A stretch of DNA of 64,000 bases from Salimicrobium album (GTDB lineage: Bacteria; Bacillota; Bacilli; Bacillales; Halobacillaceae). Positions 18,164-27,975 of the stretch are shown piece by piece. The DNA lies in the NCBI RefSeq assembly GCF_900107115.1, contig NZ_FNOS01000003.1, forward strand, positions 1-64,000. Direction: 5' to 3'. The first letter of the stretch is position 1, and every line of letters starts with the position of its first letter. A program made the translations under genes and the position numbers. Below the pieces are notes generated by a model, which did not search any database, was not told the DNA's origin, and saw nothing but the letters and a program-made list of their open reading frames with translations.

Positions 18164-19282
18164 TTAACCATTCTTAGTGTTGTCTAACAATTTAAAATAA
18201 GACTCATATTCCTTAACAATATTAACAGCATTAAAATCTTTAGTTCTAATTTTCGCATTTCGGATTATTTCACTGTTGTCGTGCTCTAAAGTTTCTTTTA
18301 TAACCTCTGCTAACCGTTTATAATCATCTACACCTACCAATTTACCATTTAAGTTATGCGTTATAATCTCTTTCGGTCCAGAATTACAATTAGTTGATAC
18401 AACAGGAACTCCTGAGGCCATAGCTTCCACAATAACATGTCCGAACCCTTCCCATTTTGAGGTTAAGACAAATACATCAGCTTTATTCATATAATTATAA
18501 GGGTTTTTAATAAATCCCTTGAACACCACATAATCGTGAATATTTAGATTAACCGCCAATTGTTTTAATTCTTCTTCTAAATGCCCTACTCCCGCTATTA
18601 TTAGTTTAGCTTTATACTTTTGACAAACAATTTTAAATGCTCTTAGAAGAGTAGGATAATCTTTAGCTTCAACTAACCTTCCAACAGAGATTATTTTTTT
18701 TTCATTTTCACCGAAAGCCTCTTCATCATTAACAGGTTCATTTTTTAATTGTTCTATTGAGTCAATATCAACTGGATTATATATAACTTGGATTTTGTCA
18801 CTTTTCACTCCAAAATTATTTATCATATCATCTTTTACACCATTTGAAAGTGCAATAACTCCATTTGCAAAATTATTGTAGCAAATTTTCGTTAAAATTT
18901 TATTTTTAGTTGTTACTTTTTTTGACTCAGACCTAACAGCAGCCTCTCTAACTATTAACTTAGGTCTATTTTTAATAATTAAGCCGGTTACTAAACTAGT
19001 TATAATATTATTATGATTAACAGTGGTAAATATTATATCTGGACGTTCATTAATAATAGTTTTCCGTAATCTCATGACTGAATATCGTAATCTATTCGTT
19101 TCTAAATCAATTACTTTAACGTCTTTTTTCAAATAATCTGAATAGACATTTGAACTATAGTTTCCTACAACTAAAGTAATAATGAAATTATTTCTGTTTA
19201 AATTATTTATTATATTAATCACAGTTCTTTCAGCGCCACCTCCACCCAAGGACTGCATAAAAAATAAGACTTTTGTTTTCAT
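18164..19282 (-). CDS. Glycosyltransferase family 4
   Basis: A 372-residue GT-B glycosyltransferase. The N-terminal loop GGGGAERTVINI binds the acceptor side. The C-terminal domain has IISVGRLVEAKDYPTLLRAF and the nucleotide-sugar site EGFGHVIVEAMASGVPVVS with the EX7E pattern. It adds one sugar of the lipid-linked repeat unit on the cytoplasmic face. Its donor and linkage cannot be read from sequence. It lies between an IS630 remnant and an IS30 remnant and shares the strand and AT-richness of the cluster. Confidence 0.87.
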   Translation of the reverse strand: MKTKVLFFMQSLGGGGAERTVINIINNLNRNNFIITLVVGNYSSNVYSDYLKKDVKVIDLETNRLRYSVMRLRKTIINERPDIIFTTVNHNNIITSLVTGLIIKNRPKLIVREAAVRSESKKVTTKNKILTKICYNNFANGVIALSNGVKDDMINNFGVKSDKIQVIYNPVDIDSIEQLKNEPVNDEEAFGENEKKIISVGRLVEAKDYPTLLRAFKIVCQKYKAKLIIAGVGHLEEELKQLAVNLNIHDYVVFKGFIKNPYNYMNKADVFVLTSKWEGFGHVIVEAMASGVPVVSTNCNSGPKEIITHNLNGKLVGVDDYKRLAEVIKETLEHDNSEIIRNAKIRTKDFNAVNIVKEYESYFKLLDNTKNG

Positions 19283-19327
19283 TTGAAATCTCCCATAACT
19301 TATTAATTTTTATTAGAACTTGAATCG

Positions 19328-20314
19328 CAATAGTAAATGCAACAAAACACCGTATGGTAAAATCAGGTTATAGTTAATCCAGTTTCTGAATCTTCCAGCG
19401 AGTCGGAAAGGTCGGCGAAGTCCGAGCCATTATCCGACGTGATGGTTTTGAAGATGGTAGAGAAATCATCTCCATAGGTCTCCTGGATAGCTGTGAGAGC
19501 TTTCTGAACTTCAGTGGCATCTTTCTCCCTCCGATTTTATACATGATTTCCCGGCGTGTCTGTCGTTCGGTCAGAGTCAACAGCGCTGCCTCTTTGGATC
19601 GTTTGCCGACCACGGTATCGATTTCCCAATGACCGAATTCATCACGGTCGTCCATGACGGAAGGGCGCTCTTCGATGCTTTTGCCCAATACCTTTTTGTG
19701 TTGCCGGTTGCGCTTCGTTTTCGTGGATCGTTTTACTTTAAGAGAGAGCTCGATGTTCCGTACGGAAATCAGCCCGATATCGATGTAATGATACAGCCTC
19801 CTCGTACAGATGATGCCCTTGCCGAACCAGTTGTTTTTTTTGCGACGCCCACAGCGACGTCGGGAGACCAGTGACGATTTTCGATACATTCGGTGGCGAA
19901 CGCCAGAAATGGCTGGATCGACACGAACTTGTAGGTCGCGCCGCAATGGGAAAGGTTGATTTCGTAGATACGCTGCCCGGGATCCGGGAAATACACCTCG
20001 TGTTCGGTCCGATCGGTTTTAAGTTGTGGGACAGATCCTCGCTTCAGTTCCCTCGAGACGGTAGATTTGTGAATACCGAGGGGATCGGCGATGTACTGCA
20101 TCGTATGTCCTTCCTCCCGCAATGCTTTGATCTGTCCCCACTGATCGAGAGTTAGGTGTGAAAAGACCCGTGCATGTGTGTTAAAATAAGAGTCGGCCAT
20201 TGGTACATCCTCCCGTTATGTGTGGTTTTCGTCGACTCAATCATAACGGATGTACCATGGCTTTTTCTATACCCGAAATCGGGAGAGATCGTTGTTGCAT
20301 TTCATTTTACAATT
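19328..20314 (-). mobile_element. Decayed IS30-family element
   Basis: The ends resemble each other as IS30 terminal repeats do: AGTAAATGCAACAAAA on the left and, inverted, AAATGAAATGCAACAA on the right. The element is shorter (about 1.0 kb) than typical IS30 members and its transposase is frameshifted and lacks the C-terminal part. No target duplication could be fixed. Confidence 0.7.
19374..20200 (-). pseudogene. Frameshifted IS30-family transposase
   Basis: The N-terminal frame (from 20200) contains the IS30 HTH_38 domain: FSHLTLDQWGQIKALREEGH and HKSTVSRELKRG. A second frame continues with the RuvC-like core, FGHWEIDTVVGKRSKEAALL, carrying the first catalytic Asp region. A third frame has TITSDNGSDFADL with the second Asp. 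The conserved C-terminal glutamate block of IS30 transposases is missing because the element ends soon after. At least two frameshifts plus the truncation make it inactive. Confidence 0.8.
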
Positions 20315-20343
20315 AAGCCGCAAAAAACAGATTAAAAAATGAT

Positions 20344-21318
20344 CTAGTTTGATGTTGACAACTTAATCTTGCTACTATTCAAGTCAATCCATTCCCCCAT
20401 TTTTATACTCCACTCTTCAGGTTCCACCTTTTGTGTTCCTCCACCATGATAAAAGGTGATTTCACCAAAGTATATGTTCCCTTCAATATTGAATAAATCT
20501 ACTCTACAATGAGCGAATGGCTCAGCTAGTGCTTCAGCATATTCTACCATTTTATAATAATTTGGAGGTTTTACTAATAGGGAAGAATCGAAATTTTTTC
20601 TGCCAACTTTAATGTTCAGTAAATTAAAATCCCTATCATGTACATTTCTGGTAGAATACGGGTTATGGGTGCCGTCATTGGATGCAATGCCTACTTCTGA
20701 AAATACCATCTTCACTTCTCCATCAAAACATAAGAATTTATAATCCACTAGACCTAGTTCTTTCTTATCCATCAATACCTTTTCAATAATTATTCTTGGT
20801 TCTATATTTTTGTAATTCCACTCTCTAGATTGTAAATAGTAATTTTCTTTTAATGACCTATTAAATTTTTTTATAAACTTTTTTGTATTAAAAGGATTTT
20901 CTTTATCCCATAGAACGTTATTTCCAGAACCATGATTTGTTTTTATGAAGGCTTTATTTGGTAACGATTCAAACTGAATATCATTTGCATCACTATACAC
21001 TCCATAAAGAGGAATTAGTATTTCCTCCAAACCCTTTTCTTTAACGTAACATCTCACTTTATATTTATCTGAGCATATCGTTAATAGTGGATCTCTGTTA
21101 TTTAACTTTAACCACCATAGTTTCTCATTGAAGGTAACAGGATTTTCTAAATTTAAATTTTTCCCTGTGTTTTCTTTATATTTTAATTTTGCGAATTTTT
21201 CATCATCCATTTTTCTCAACAAAAAAATCTTTATTGAATTAGCTATTAGATACATTTTACTTACTATCTTACTTTTTTTTGATACATTTCTAATTTTATT
21301 TTTAAGGTGAAAAAACAT
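20344..21318 (-). CDS. TupA-like ATP-grasp protein (putative polysaccharide-modifying transferase)
   Basis: A 324-residue protein of the ATPgrasp_TupA type. Typical segments are VTFNEKLWWLKLNNRDPL near residue 60, CSDKYKVRCYVKEKGLEEIL, a nucleotide-binding FIKTNHGSGNNVLWDKE, and the metal-binding HCRVDLFNIEGNIYFGEITF. TupA was named for teichuronopeptide synthesis in an alkaliphilic Bacillus; relatives are common in capsule loci and are thought to attach amino acids or similar groups to polysaccharide. The last codons and stop lie in a 17-base sequence also found at the end of the nearby IS3 remnant (22406-22422), so the 3' end may have been replaced during an IS event. No ordinary terminator follows. 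Confidence 0.75.
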   Translation of the reverse strand: MFFHLKNKIRNVSKKSKIVSKMYLIANSIKIFLLRKMDDEKFAKLKYKENTGKNLNLENPVTFNEKLWWLKLNNRDPLLTICSDKYKVRCYVKEKGLEEILIPLYGVYSDANDIQFESLPNKAFIKTNHGSGNNVLWDKENPFNTKKFIKKFNRSLKENYYLQSREWNYKNIEPRIIIEKVLMDKKELGLVDYKFLCFDGEVKMVFSEVGIASNDGTHNPYSTRNVHDRDFNLLNIKVGRKNFDSSLLVKPPNYYKMVEYAEALAEPFAHCRVDLFNIEGNIYFGEITFYHGGGTQKVEPEEWSIKMGEWIDLNSSKIKLSTSN

Positions 21319-21349
21319 TATTTTCCTCCTTTTATACTTTTGATAAATC

Positions 21350-21640
21350 TTAAATTTAAAATAGATAAATCACACTGAATCAGACGTCGAGAAAGGCAAG
21401 CTAAGACAGGGTATTATCCGGTAGAATGAGTGACATCTTGCTCGTTCTACCGGTAAGTAAGCCAGTATCATGATTCCAATTCGTTCACAGAAAAAAGTAA
21501 TCCTTCCCCGAAGAGAAGGAAATGATCAAGCTACGCAAAGAGAATTAGCACCCCAACTTGAGGAACGATATGTTAAAACAGATGACGCTGATCTAAGGGA
21601 CGGATCCAGGTGTAACCAGGAGTAACCGTCACAACTACTC
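21350..21640. other. Upstream region of the TupA-like gene with one hairpin
   Basis: No gene is supported here. A strong inverted repeat, CCGGTAGAA/TTCTACCGG at 21418-21426 and 21445-21453, has no following T-run on either strand, so it is not a clear terminator. It may belong to the IS3-family remnant that follows. Confidence 0.4.
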
Positions 21641-21649
21641 GTTCTCAAC

Positions 21650-22421
21650 AATGTGCGTCGCCCTCCAACTTCCAAAAAACATATACTATTACGAATCGAA
21701 AATCAAAGATATGGCGGAAGAAGAAAATCTGAGAATCCACACTGTGGATATCTTTCACTGAAGCAGACGAGTCGGTACAATTCGGAAAATCAAGTGTGAA
21801 CTTTACTAAAGAAGAGGACAAGTCTCTCGCTGCCCCATTGGTCGCCTCATAAAAGAGCAAGGCTTTACATCCAAGTGCCTCTTGGAGCATTTCAAACTGA
21901 AGGAAAGTATATGCAACGATTTTGACCAGGAGCAACATACTTCGAATTATAAATTCGACCAGAATCAGACCTGTGAAATTGTCATCAAGGATCAGAAGTA
22001 TGTGCGTGCAGGGACGACATGGAATTATATTTGTGCGATTCTTAATTTATATAATCGCGAAATTCTTCATTACAGTACCAATGTCAAAAGGGATGCGCAC
22101 CTTTCATAGCCAAGGGGCGTTCGCTTTGCTTCAGAGCGGCTTGAAGGACGTGGAACTCATTCATACACTTACGAAGGGAATGAATTCCAAAACCAAGCCA
22201 ATTTAATAACTTGATACCTTCGGTATTGATAGTTTGTTTGTCCTGAAAGGATGCCTTTATGACAATATTGTTGCGAAAGCTACAAATGAGGTGCTGAAAA
22301 CCGAATTTATATGCTACCATAGATGTGAGAACTTTCAGGAAACGAAACTTGCTCTGTTCGATTATATTTACTGGAATTATAATTCCCAACTCCACGAGAC
22401 ATATAATCTAGTTTGATGTTG
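21650..22421 (+). pseudogene. Remnant of an IS3-family (IS150-type) OrfB transposase
   Basis: Shifting frames give recognisable OrfB pieces in the right order. CPIGRLIKEQGFTSKC lies near 21840. The catalytic-core start KYVRAGTTWNYICAILNLYN and REILHYSTNVKRDAHL are near 21990-22100. LKDVELIHT, the second Asp region, is near 22150. The final block has GCLYDNIVAKATNEVLKTEF and a degraded YIYWNYNSQLHETYN near 22240-22400. Many stops and shifts show long decay. OrfA cannot be recognised with confidence. Confidence 0.78.
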
Positions 22422-22432
22422 ATAATCCAAAG

Positions 22433-23539
22433 CTATATTTTAGAGAAATTTCCGTCTAACCTGTTAACTACTGACTGCACTTCATATCTCTCAATTACTC
22501 GCTCCCTTGCATCTCTATTTCTTTCAATTTCAGGTCTATTTATAAAATACATTAATTCTAGAGCCATATTAAAGTGATCTCTTGGATTTACAATTTTCCC
22601 CGTTTCTCCAATCATCATTTTAGAATCACCAACGTCTGTCACAACACAATGTAACTCCGAAGCCATCGCTTCACCAATTGCATTAGAAAAACTTTCACCA
22701 ATTGATGAAGAGACATACACATCTGCAGCTGATAGTAAGGCTGGAATATCGTTTCTTCTCCCTAATAAAAAAACATCATTTATTAAATTATACTTTGTAA
22801 TAAGTGCCACTAACTCTTTATTTGAATTCTCCAAATTCGTACCTACCATTAAAAATTTAAATTCAACTTTTTTTAATTTTAATTCATGTAGCGCTTTCAT
22901 TAGTGTATGATAGTCTTTTTGAACATGCCATCTACCCACAGTTATAAATACCTTGTCATTTTCATGTAATGATAGGCCTTTCCTAACTTTCATTCTGTCT
23001 TCTTGATTAAATTTGAACTTATCCAGTTCAAACCCATTTGGAATTACTAAGGATTTTTCTTCTGCGTATCCCACCTTCACATGGTTTAATAACGCTTCAT
23101 TTGAATTAAAAGTTATACAATTAACATATCTAGACAATAAAGAATTCATCTTCATTATTTTTAAAGTCAATGACTTGTTTGCATGTTTATCCAAATTACT
23201 ATGCCTTATATTCCAAATAAGCTTCTTATTAGATAATAATATCTTTGCTACTATGAAACCAAAAAAATCTGCGTGATATAACCAAGTGTTAATTATATCA
23301 AAATTTTTACAAATTTCTCTAACTTTTAATAAAGATCGGAATAGATTTTTTTTACTTAAATTTATAGAATGGACTGTGATCCCTTCCGCTTTTATTCTTT
23401 TTTCCATTACCCCTTCACTCACCAAAGAGATGACTTCATGGTGGTATAGACTTCTATTTGAATATTTCACTAATTTATAGAGCATATTTTCAGCTCCGCC
23501 ACTTCCTAAGCCTGTAATTATATGGATAACCTTTTTCAT
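22433..23539 (-). CDS. Glycosyltransferase family 4
   Basis: A 368-residue GT-B protein. The N-terminal acceptor loop is GLGSGGAENMLYKLV. The C-terminal domain has FITVGRWHVQKDYHTLMKAL and a donor site SIGESFSNAIGEAMASELHCVV with two spaced glutamates. It should add one sugar to the growing lipid-linked unit. It is 20 bases downstream of the epimerase gene, in the same operon direction, with an IS3 remnant immediately beyond its stop. The sugar specificity is unknown. Confidence 0.87.
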   Translation of the reverse strand: MKKVIHIITGLGSGGAENMLYKLVKYSNRSLYHHEVISLVSEGVMEKRIKAEGITVHSINLSKKNLFRSLLKVREICKNFDIINTWLYHADFFGFIVAKILLSNKKLIWNIRHSNLDKHANKSLTLKIMKMNSLLSRYVNCITFNSNEALLNHVKVGYAEEKSLVIPNGFELDKFKFNQEDRMKVRKGLSLHENDKVFITVGRWHVQKDYHTLMKALHELKLKKVEFKFLMVGTNLENSNKELVALITKYNLINDVFLLGRRNDIPALLSAADVYVSSSIGESFSNAIGEAMASELHCVVTDVGDSKMMIGETGKIVNPRDHFNMALELMYFINRPEIERNRDARERVIERYEVQSVVNRLDGNFSKI

Positions 23540-23559
23540 ATTATAAACCTCACATACTC

Positions 23560-24534
23560 TTATAAATTATCTTTATACCAACAAATTGCTTCTTCAATTC
23601 CTTTCTCGAAACTCCATTGGGGTTTATAGCCAAGACTCTTTTGTGCCTTGCTAATATCCGCATTACTATGCCGGATATCTCCGGCACGCTCTGGTCCAAA
23701 TTTCGGTTCGATTTCTTTCTCAAGGGCTTGACATAACCCTTCGTAAATATCAGTAAGAAATTCGCGTCCACCATAGGCAATGTTGTACGCTTCACCCCCT
23801 GCGGATGAACACGCCATACAAGCTTTCAGGTTCGCCTGGATTACATTTTCGATATACGTGAAATCTCTGCTTTGGTTCCCATCGCCGTTAATCGTTGGTT
23901 GTTCATCATTTAGTATTTGTTTAATGAACTTCGGTATAACCGCTGCATAAGAACCATTTGGATTTTGTCTTCGTCCAAATACGTTAAAATAACGCATGCC
24001 ATAGGTATCTAAATCATAAAGTTCTTTATAAAGTCGTCCATATTCTTCGTTCACTTTTTTGGTTAGTGAATAGGGAGATAGAACATTTCCTTCTCTGCCT
24101 TCTCGTTTGGGGAGATTGGGTTCATCTCCATATACAGATGAGCTGGATGCATAAACAAATTTTTTCGCTAAATTTTGTCGTGCAGCTTCCATCATATTCA
24201 AAGTGCCCTTTATATTAACCTCTTCATAAAATTTTGGCATTTCGATACTTCTAGGAACACTGCCCCAAGCTGCTTGGTGAAGGACATAATCAACATCTAT
24301 TGTTGCGTTCAGGCAGGTGTTGAAATCAGTAATATCCCCTTTGATAAATTCGAATTGTGGATGATGGATAAATTCATCTACATTTTTCTGTTCACCATTT
24401 GATAGGTTATCTAATCCTTTTACTTGATACCCCATATTAAGCAATGCTTCTACTAAGTTCGATCCGATAAATCCGGCACAACCGGTAACAAGGAAAATTG
24501 AATTTTCAGGGAATTTAATTTCGTTTGATGGCAT
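23560..24534 (-). CDS. UDP-N-acetylhexosamine(uronate) 4-epimerase, WbpP/TviC-like
   Basis: A 324-residue extended SDR enzyme with NAD-binding VTGCAGFIGSNLVEALL, an HQAAWGSVPRS segment, a VYASSSSVYGD strand and the catalytic YSLTKKVNEEYG. The SVPRSIEMP and GYKPQWSFEKGIEEAI pieces are typical of the WbpP/TviC branch, which works on UDP-GlcNAc or its uronate. It is next to a WbpO/TviB-like dehydrogenase, so the pair probably yields a UDP-GalNAcA or UDP-GlcNAcA-type donor. Whether epimerisation comes before or after oxidation is not decided by sequence. Confidence 0.82.
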   Translation of the reverse strand: MPSNEIKFPENSIFLVTGCAGFIGSNLVEALLNMGYQVKGLDNLSNGEQKNVDEFIHHPQFEFIKGDITDFNTCLNATIDVDYVLHQAAWGSVPRSIEMPKFYEEVNIKGTLNMMEAARQNLAKKFVYASSSSVYGDEPNLPKREGREGNVLSPYSLTKKVNEEYGRLYKELYDLDTYGMRYFNVFGRRQNPNGSYAAVIPKFIKQILNDEQPTINGDGNQSRDFTYIENVIQANLKACMACSSAGGEAYNIAYGGREFLTDIYEGLCQALEKEIEPKFGPERAGDIRHSNADISKAQKSLGYKPQWSFEKGIEEAICWYKDNL

Positions 24535-24594
24535 AGTAAAACTCCTTCAAGTCAGTTAATTAAAAAAATACAACATTATATTTACTTTATTCAC

Positions 24595-25908
24595 TTACAA
24601 CTGCCAGTAGCGATCTTGCTCACTCATTTCTTCACGATCCAGCATGCCTTTAACATCAATAATAACATTCTTATCATTTTCTGAATGCATTTTTTTGAAG
24701 TGATCAAAGTTCAGTTCTTTAAATTCCTGATGTGCCACTGCAATAATCACAGCATCCATATCTTTCACCTCTGAAATCTTCTTAACTTGGAGCTGGTATT
24801 CATCCCGCATATCTTCCTGATTCGCAATAGGATCAACTACAGAGACTTTAACCCCATAAGCTTCCGTTAGCTCAGTTACGATATCAATAACCCTCGTATT
24901 TCGAACATCTGGTGTATTCTCTTTGAAGGTAAAGCCTAAAATTGCCACGTGAGCACCTTTGACTTTTTTATCTGCCTGAATGAGCTGCTTCACAGTATTC
25001 TCCGCAATATATTTACCCATGTCATCATTAATTTTACGACCTGAAAGAATAATCTGGGAATGATAACCCAACTGTTCAGCTTTATACGTAAGATAGTAAG
25101 GGTCCACCCCTATACAGTGGCCACCAACGAGACCTGGGAAAAAATTCAAAAAATTCCACTTGGTCCCAGCAGCTTTTAGTACGGCATTTGTATCGATTTC
25201 CATTTTATTAAAAATAATTGCCAATTCATTCATAAAGGCAATATTTATATCTCTTTGGGCATTTTCAATGACCTTGGCCGCTTCAGCAACCTGAATACTC
25301 TCTGCCCGATACACACCCGCCTCCACAACTAATTCATACACCTTCGCAATGATGTCCAGCGATTCCTCATCCGTACTAGCAACGACTTTTACGATATTTT
25401 CAAGTCGATGGAGTTTATCCCCCGGGTTAATCCGTTCAGGAGAATAACCTACCTTGAAATCAACTCCGCAAGTCAATCCTGATTCTTCTTCGAGAATCGG
25501 AATACAGACATCTTCAGTAACACCAGGGTACACTGTTGATTCAAATACCACAATCGACCCTTTCGTCAAGTGCTTACCTAGTGTACGACTCGCCCCTTTT
25601 ACAGGTATTAAATCTGGTGTGTGATCGACATTTACAGGAGTTGGAACAGCAACAATATGGAATTTGGCTCTTTGCAAATCTTCCGCGTTTGAAGTGAATT
25701 CAACCGTTGTCTGCTTTATCTCTTCGTCACCAACTTCTTCTGTCGGGTCGATCCCTTGTTTATACAAATTAACTTTCTCTTCGCTAATATCAAAACCAAT
25801 AACGTCTGTCTTTCTTGCAAACGCAACTGCAATCGGCATGCCGACATAGCCGAGTCCTATGAGTGAGATTTTTTCATTTTTATTTTGAAGTTCATCGTAT
25901 AAGTTCAT
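24595..25908 (-). CDS. UDP-N-acetylhexosamine 6-dehydrogenase, WbpO/TviB-like
   Basis: A 437-residue UDP-sugar dehydrogenase. The Rossmann motif is GLGYVGMPIAVAFA (residues 18-31), the catalytic cysteine is C265 in GGHCIGVDPYYL, and the UDP-binding C-terminal domain begins near GFTFKENTPDVRNTR. The HCIG form and overall length place it with the UDP-HexNAc dehydrogenases rather than the UDP-glucose dehydrogenase at 47657-48967, which has GSCFPKD. It oxidises C6 twice with NAD+ to give an N-acetylhexosaminuronic acid. It sits 60 bases upstream of its epimerase partner. Confidence 0.87.
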   Translation of the reverse strand: MNLYDELQNKNEKISLIGLGYVGMPIAVAFARKTDVIGFDISEEKVNLYKQGIDPTEEVGDEEIKQTTVEFTSNAEDLQRAKFHIVAVPTPVNVDHTPDLIPVKGASRTLGKHLTKGSIVVFESTVYPGVTEDVCIPILEEESGLTCGVDFKVGYSPERINPGDKLHRLENIVKVVASTDEESLDIIAKVYELVVEAGVYRAESIQVAEAAKVIENAQRDINIAFMNELAIIFNKMEIDTNAVLKAAGTKWNFLNFFPGLVGGHCIGVDPYYLTYKAEQLGYHSQIILSGRKINDDMGKYIAENTVKQLIQADKKVKGAHVAILGFTFKENTPDVRNTRVIDIVTELTEAYGVKVSVVDPIANQEDMRDEYQLQVKKISEVKDMDAVIIAVAHQEFKELNFDHFKKMHSENDKNVIIDVKGMLDREEMSEQDRYWQL

Positions 25909-25926
25909 TTTTAATACTCCTTCTCA

Positions 25927-27036
25927 TCATAATATACCCATTGTTTTCATAATATTACTATTTATTAACTTAACATCATATTTTTCTTTAGCTAATTTCA
26001 AACTGTTTTTTGCTATGATTTGATTTTTCTCTTGATCATTTATTAGAATTTCCATTTTATCAACTAAACTATTGACATCTTTGACTGGTATTAGGAAGCC
26101 ATTATACCCATCTGTTACTGTTTCTCTACAGCCGGGCGCATCAGAAGTTATAATTGAACGTCCTGTTGCCATCGCTTCAAGGACGGTCTTGGGTGTCCCT
26201 TCATGATAAGAAGGTAGTATATATGTAGTACATTGTTTTAAATAAGGCCTTACGTCAGTCTTTTCTCCAACATACTCTATGACGTCATTATCTATATACG
26301 GCTGAAGTTCATCCGGTTGTATGGAGGATGGATTACTATCAAAAGGTCCTACAAGTATACATCTTACTTCAGGATAGTTAACTTTAATTCTTTTACAGGC
26401 TTTCAAATACTCCACCACACCTTTATCTTTGATTAATCTACCGATAAACAAAAATGTCGGAGTAACAGGTAATGGTTCTGGTTGGAATTTTTTGAGGTTT
26501 ACACCTGAGCCATTAATAATTACAACTTTTTCCTTCTGTACAAGTCCATTATTAATAAACTCATTCATATCGTCATTGTTTTGAAAAAACACTTTTTTAC
26601 TCGCATTGCAGGCTAAACGATATTCAACCTTCATAACTGTCTTGATAATTTTATTCTTAATTCCGGTGCCCCTAAAAATTGAACCTAGTCCGGCTATCAG
26701 AGGATAAACTTCTTTAATATTATTAGCTTTTGCTGCCAAACATCCATGAACAACTGTTTTCGCTTGATATGCAAACACTTTATCCGGTTTCTCTTCTTTC
26801 ATAAATTTCTTAAGTTCTCGGTAGGTCCTTAGATCCTTGAATGGATTGATACCATTACGTTCTACGAAAAGTTGTTTATACTGAATTCCGTTTTCTTCAA
26901 ACTTACTTCTCCACTCTGCTTCGAGCTCAGACCCAACAGCTATTACAGAGTGACCTTGTTTTATAAAGTCTTTCATCATATCCATACGAAACCAAAAGAG
27001 TGATGACGTATGGCTTGATAGGACAGCTATTTTCAT
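25927..27036 (-). CDS. Glycosyltransferase family 4
   Basis: A 369-residue GT-B enzyme whose N-terminus lacks the glycine-rich GGAE loop and has instead SHTSSLFWFRMDMMKDFI. The donor domain has FLFIGRLIKDKGVVEYLKA and YHEGTPKTVLEAMATGRSII, with an EX7E-like pair. This shape resembles the first GT after PglC/WcaJ-type initiators (PglA-like), which adds the second sugar to the diphospholipid. The gene lies between the initiating transferase/SDR pair and the uronate genes. The donor sugar is not known. Confidence 0.83.
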   Translation of the reverse strand: MKIAVLSSHTSSLFWFRMDMMKDFIKQGHSVIAVGSELEAEWRSKFEENGIQYKQLFVERNGINPFKDLRTYRELKKFMKEEKPDKVFAYQAKTVVHGCLAAKANNIKEVYPLIAGLGSIFRGTGIKNKIIKTVMKVEYRLACNASKKVFFQNNDDMNEFINNGLVQKEKVVIINGSGVNLKKFQPEPLPVTPTFLFIGRLIKDKGVVEYLKACKRIKVNYPEVRCILVGPFDSNPSSIQPDELQPYIDNDVIEYVGEKTDVRPYLKQCTTYILPSYHEGTPKTVLEAMATGRSIITSDAPGCRETVTDGYNGFLIPVKDVNSLVDKMEILINDQEKNQIIAKNSLKLAKEKYDVKLINSNIMKTMGIL

Positions 27037-27056
27037 TTGTCAATCCTGCTTTCATT

Positions 27057-27953
27057 TCATATTTGATTAGATAAGTACTGGTCGACTTCTATTTTAATTC
27101 CTTCTTCAAAAGTCATGGGATTATAATTAAAATCGGTCTCGGCTTTGCTATGTAGATAACTTCTATCTTCACCCATCCTTTGAATCCTTTCTATATAATC
27201 TATTTTTCCGAAGGTTATTGCTTTTATAACTTTCGCCAAAAATACACCTAATTTAAGTGGAACACTTATGAAAAGTGTTTTCTTATTTAAATTAGCACTT
27301 ATCATTTTGAAAGCTTCAATCATTCTCAGAGGTTTATCACCTGACAAATCATAAACTTTGCCGGCTGTCTGATCAGGCAATGTCAACACTTTATAATAAG
27401 CTTTACCTAAATCTCTTGCATTAACAGGTTGAATTAAACTTCTTCCTTCATTTATAACTGGCATGATCCTCATTTTATCGACCATCTTAATGAACTTACT
27501 TATGTTACTGTCGCACAAATCGCCATAGATCATCGTCGGTCTAAGAATCGTAATTTTAGTTGGACATTTTGCAGGTGAAGTCATTTCGGATACTTTCTTT
27601 TCAATATCTTTATAATTTTGAGAAGCATGTTTGAAATTAGAATACACCCCCGTAGTATGTACCAAAATTGCTCGTTTCACATTATTATTAATTGCTACTT
27701 TTACAATGGCTGGAGAATGATGAATATTATATATATGCAAGATATCATCTATACCAATCATGGACTTATTTATAAATTCTTCATCATTCAGATCACCGTA
27801 AACTTTTTCAATATCTAAACCGCTTTGATCCAACATTGAAGTATCAGATGTTTTTCTAAGGATACAACGGATTGGGCCTTCATATTTATGATCAATAAGT
27901 TCTTGTAAAAAATATCTCCCTGTATGCCCTGTAATCCCTGTGACTAATAACAT
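27057..27953 (-). CDS. SDR-family NAD(P)-dependent reductase, possibly a UDP-4-keto-6-deoxy-HexNAc 4-reductase
   Basis: A 298-residue atypical SDR with VTGITGHTGRYFLQEL at the N-terminus and a short C-terminal domain. The usual YxxxK is not clear; YKDIEKKVSEM may hold the lysine, as in some atypical reductases. It is encoded beside the EpsC/PglF-type UDP-GlcNAc 4,6-dehydratase and the initiating transferase. In Bacillus cereus a dehydratase and reductase of this general kind make UDP-QuiNAc. By position I infer a similar role, giving UDP-QuiNAc or UDP-FucNAc as the first sugar, with low certainty. Confidence 0.6.
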   Translation of the reverse strand: MLLVTGITGHTGRYFLQELIDHKYEGPIRCILRKTSDTSMLDQSGLDIEKVYGDLNDEEFINKSMIGIDDILHIYNIHHSPAIVKVAINNNVKRAILVHTTGVYSNFKHASQNYKDIEKKVSEMTSPAKCPTKITILRPTMIYGDLCDSNISKFIKMVDKMRIMPVINEGRSLIQPVNARDLGKAYYKVLTLPDQTAGKVYDLSGDKPLRMIEAFKMISANLNKKTLFISVPLKLGVFLAKVIKAITFGKIDYIERIQRMGEDRSYLHSKAETDFNYNPMTFEEGIKIEVDQYLSNQI

Positions 27954-27975
27954 TTACTCACCTCTCTTTGATTGA

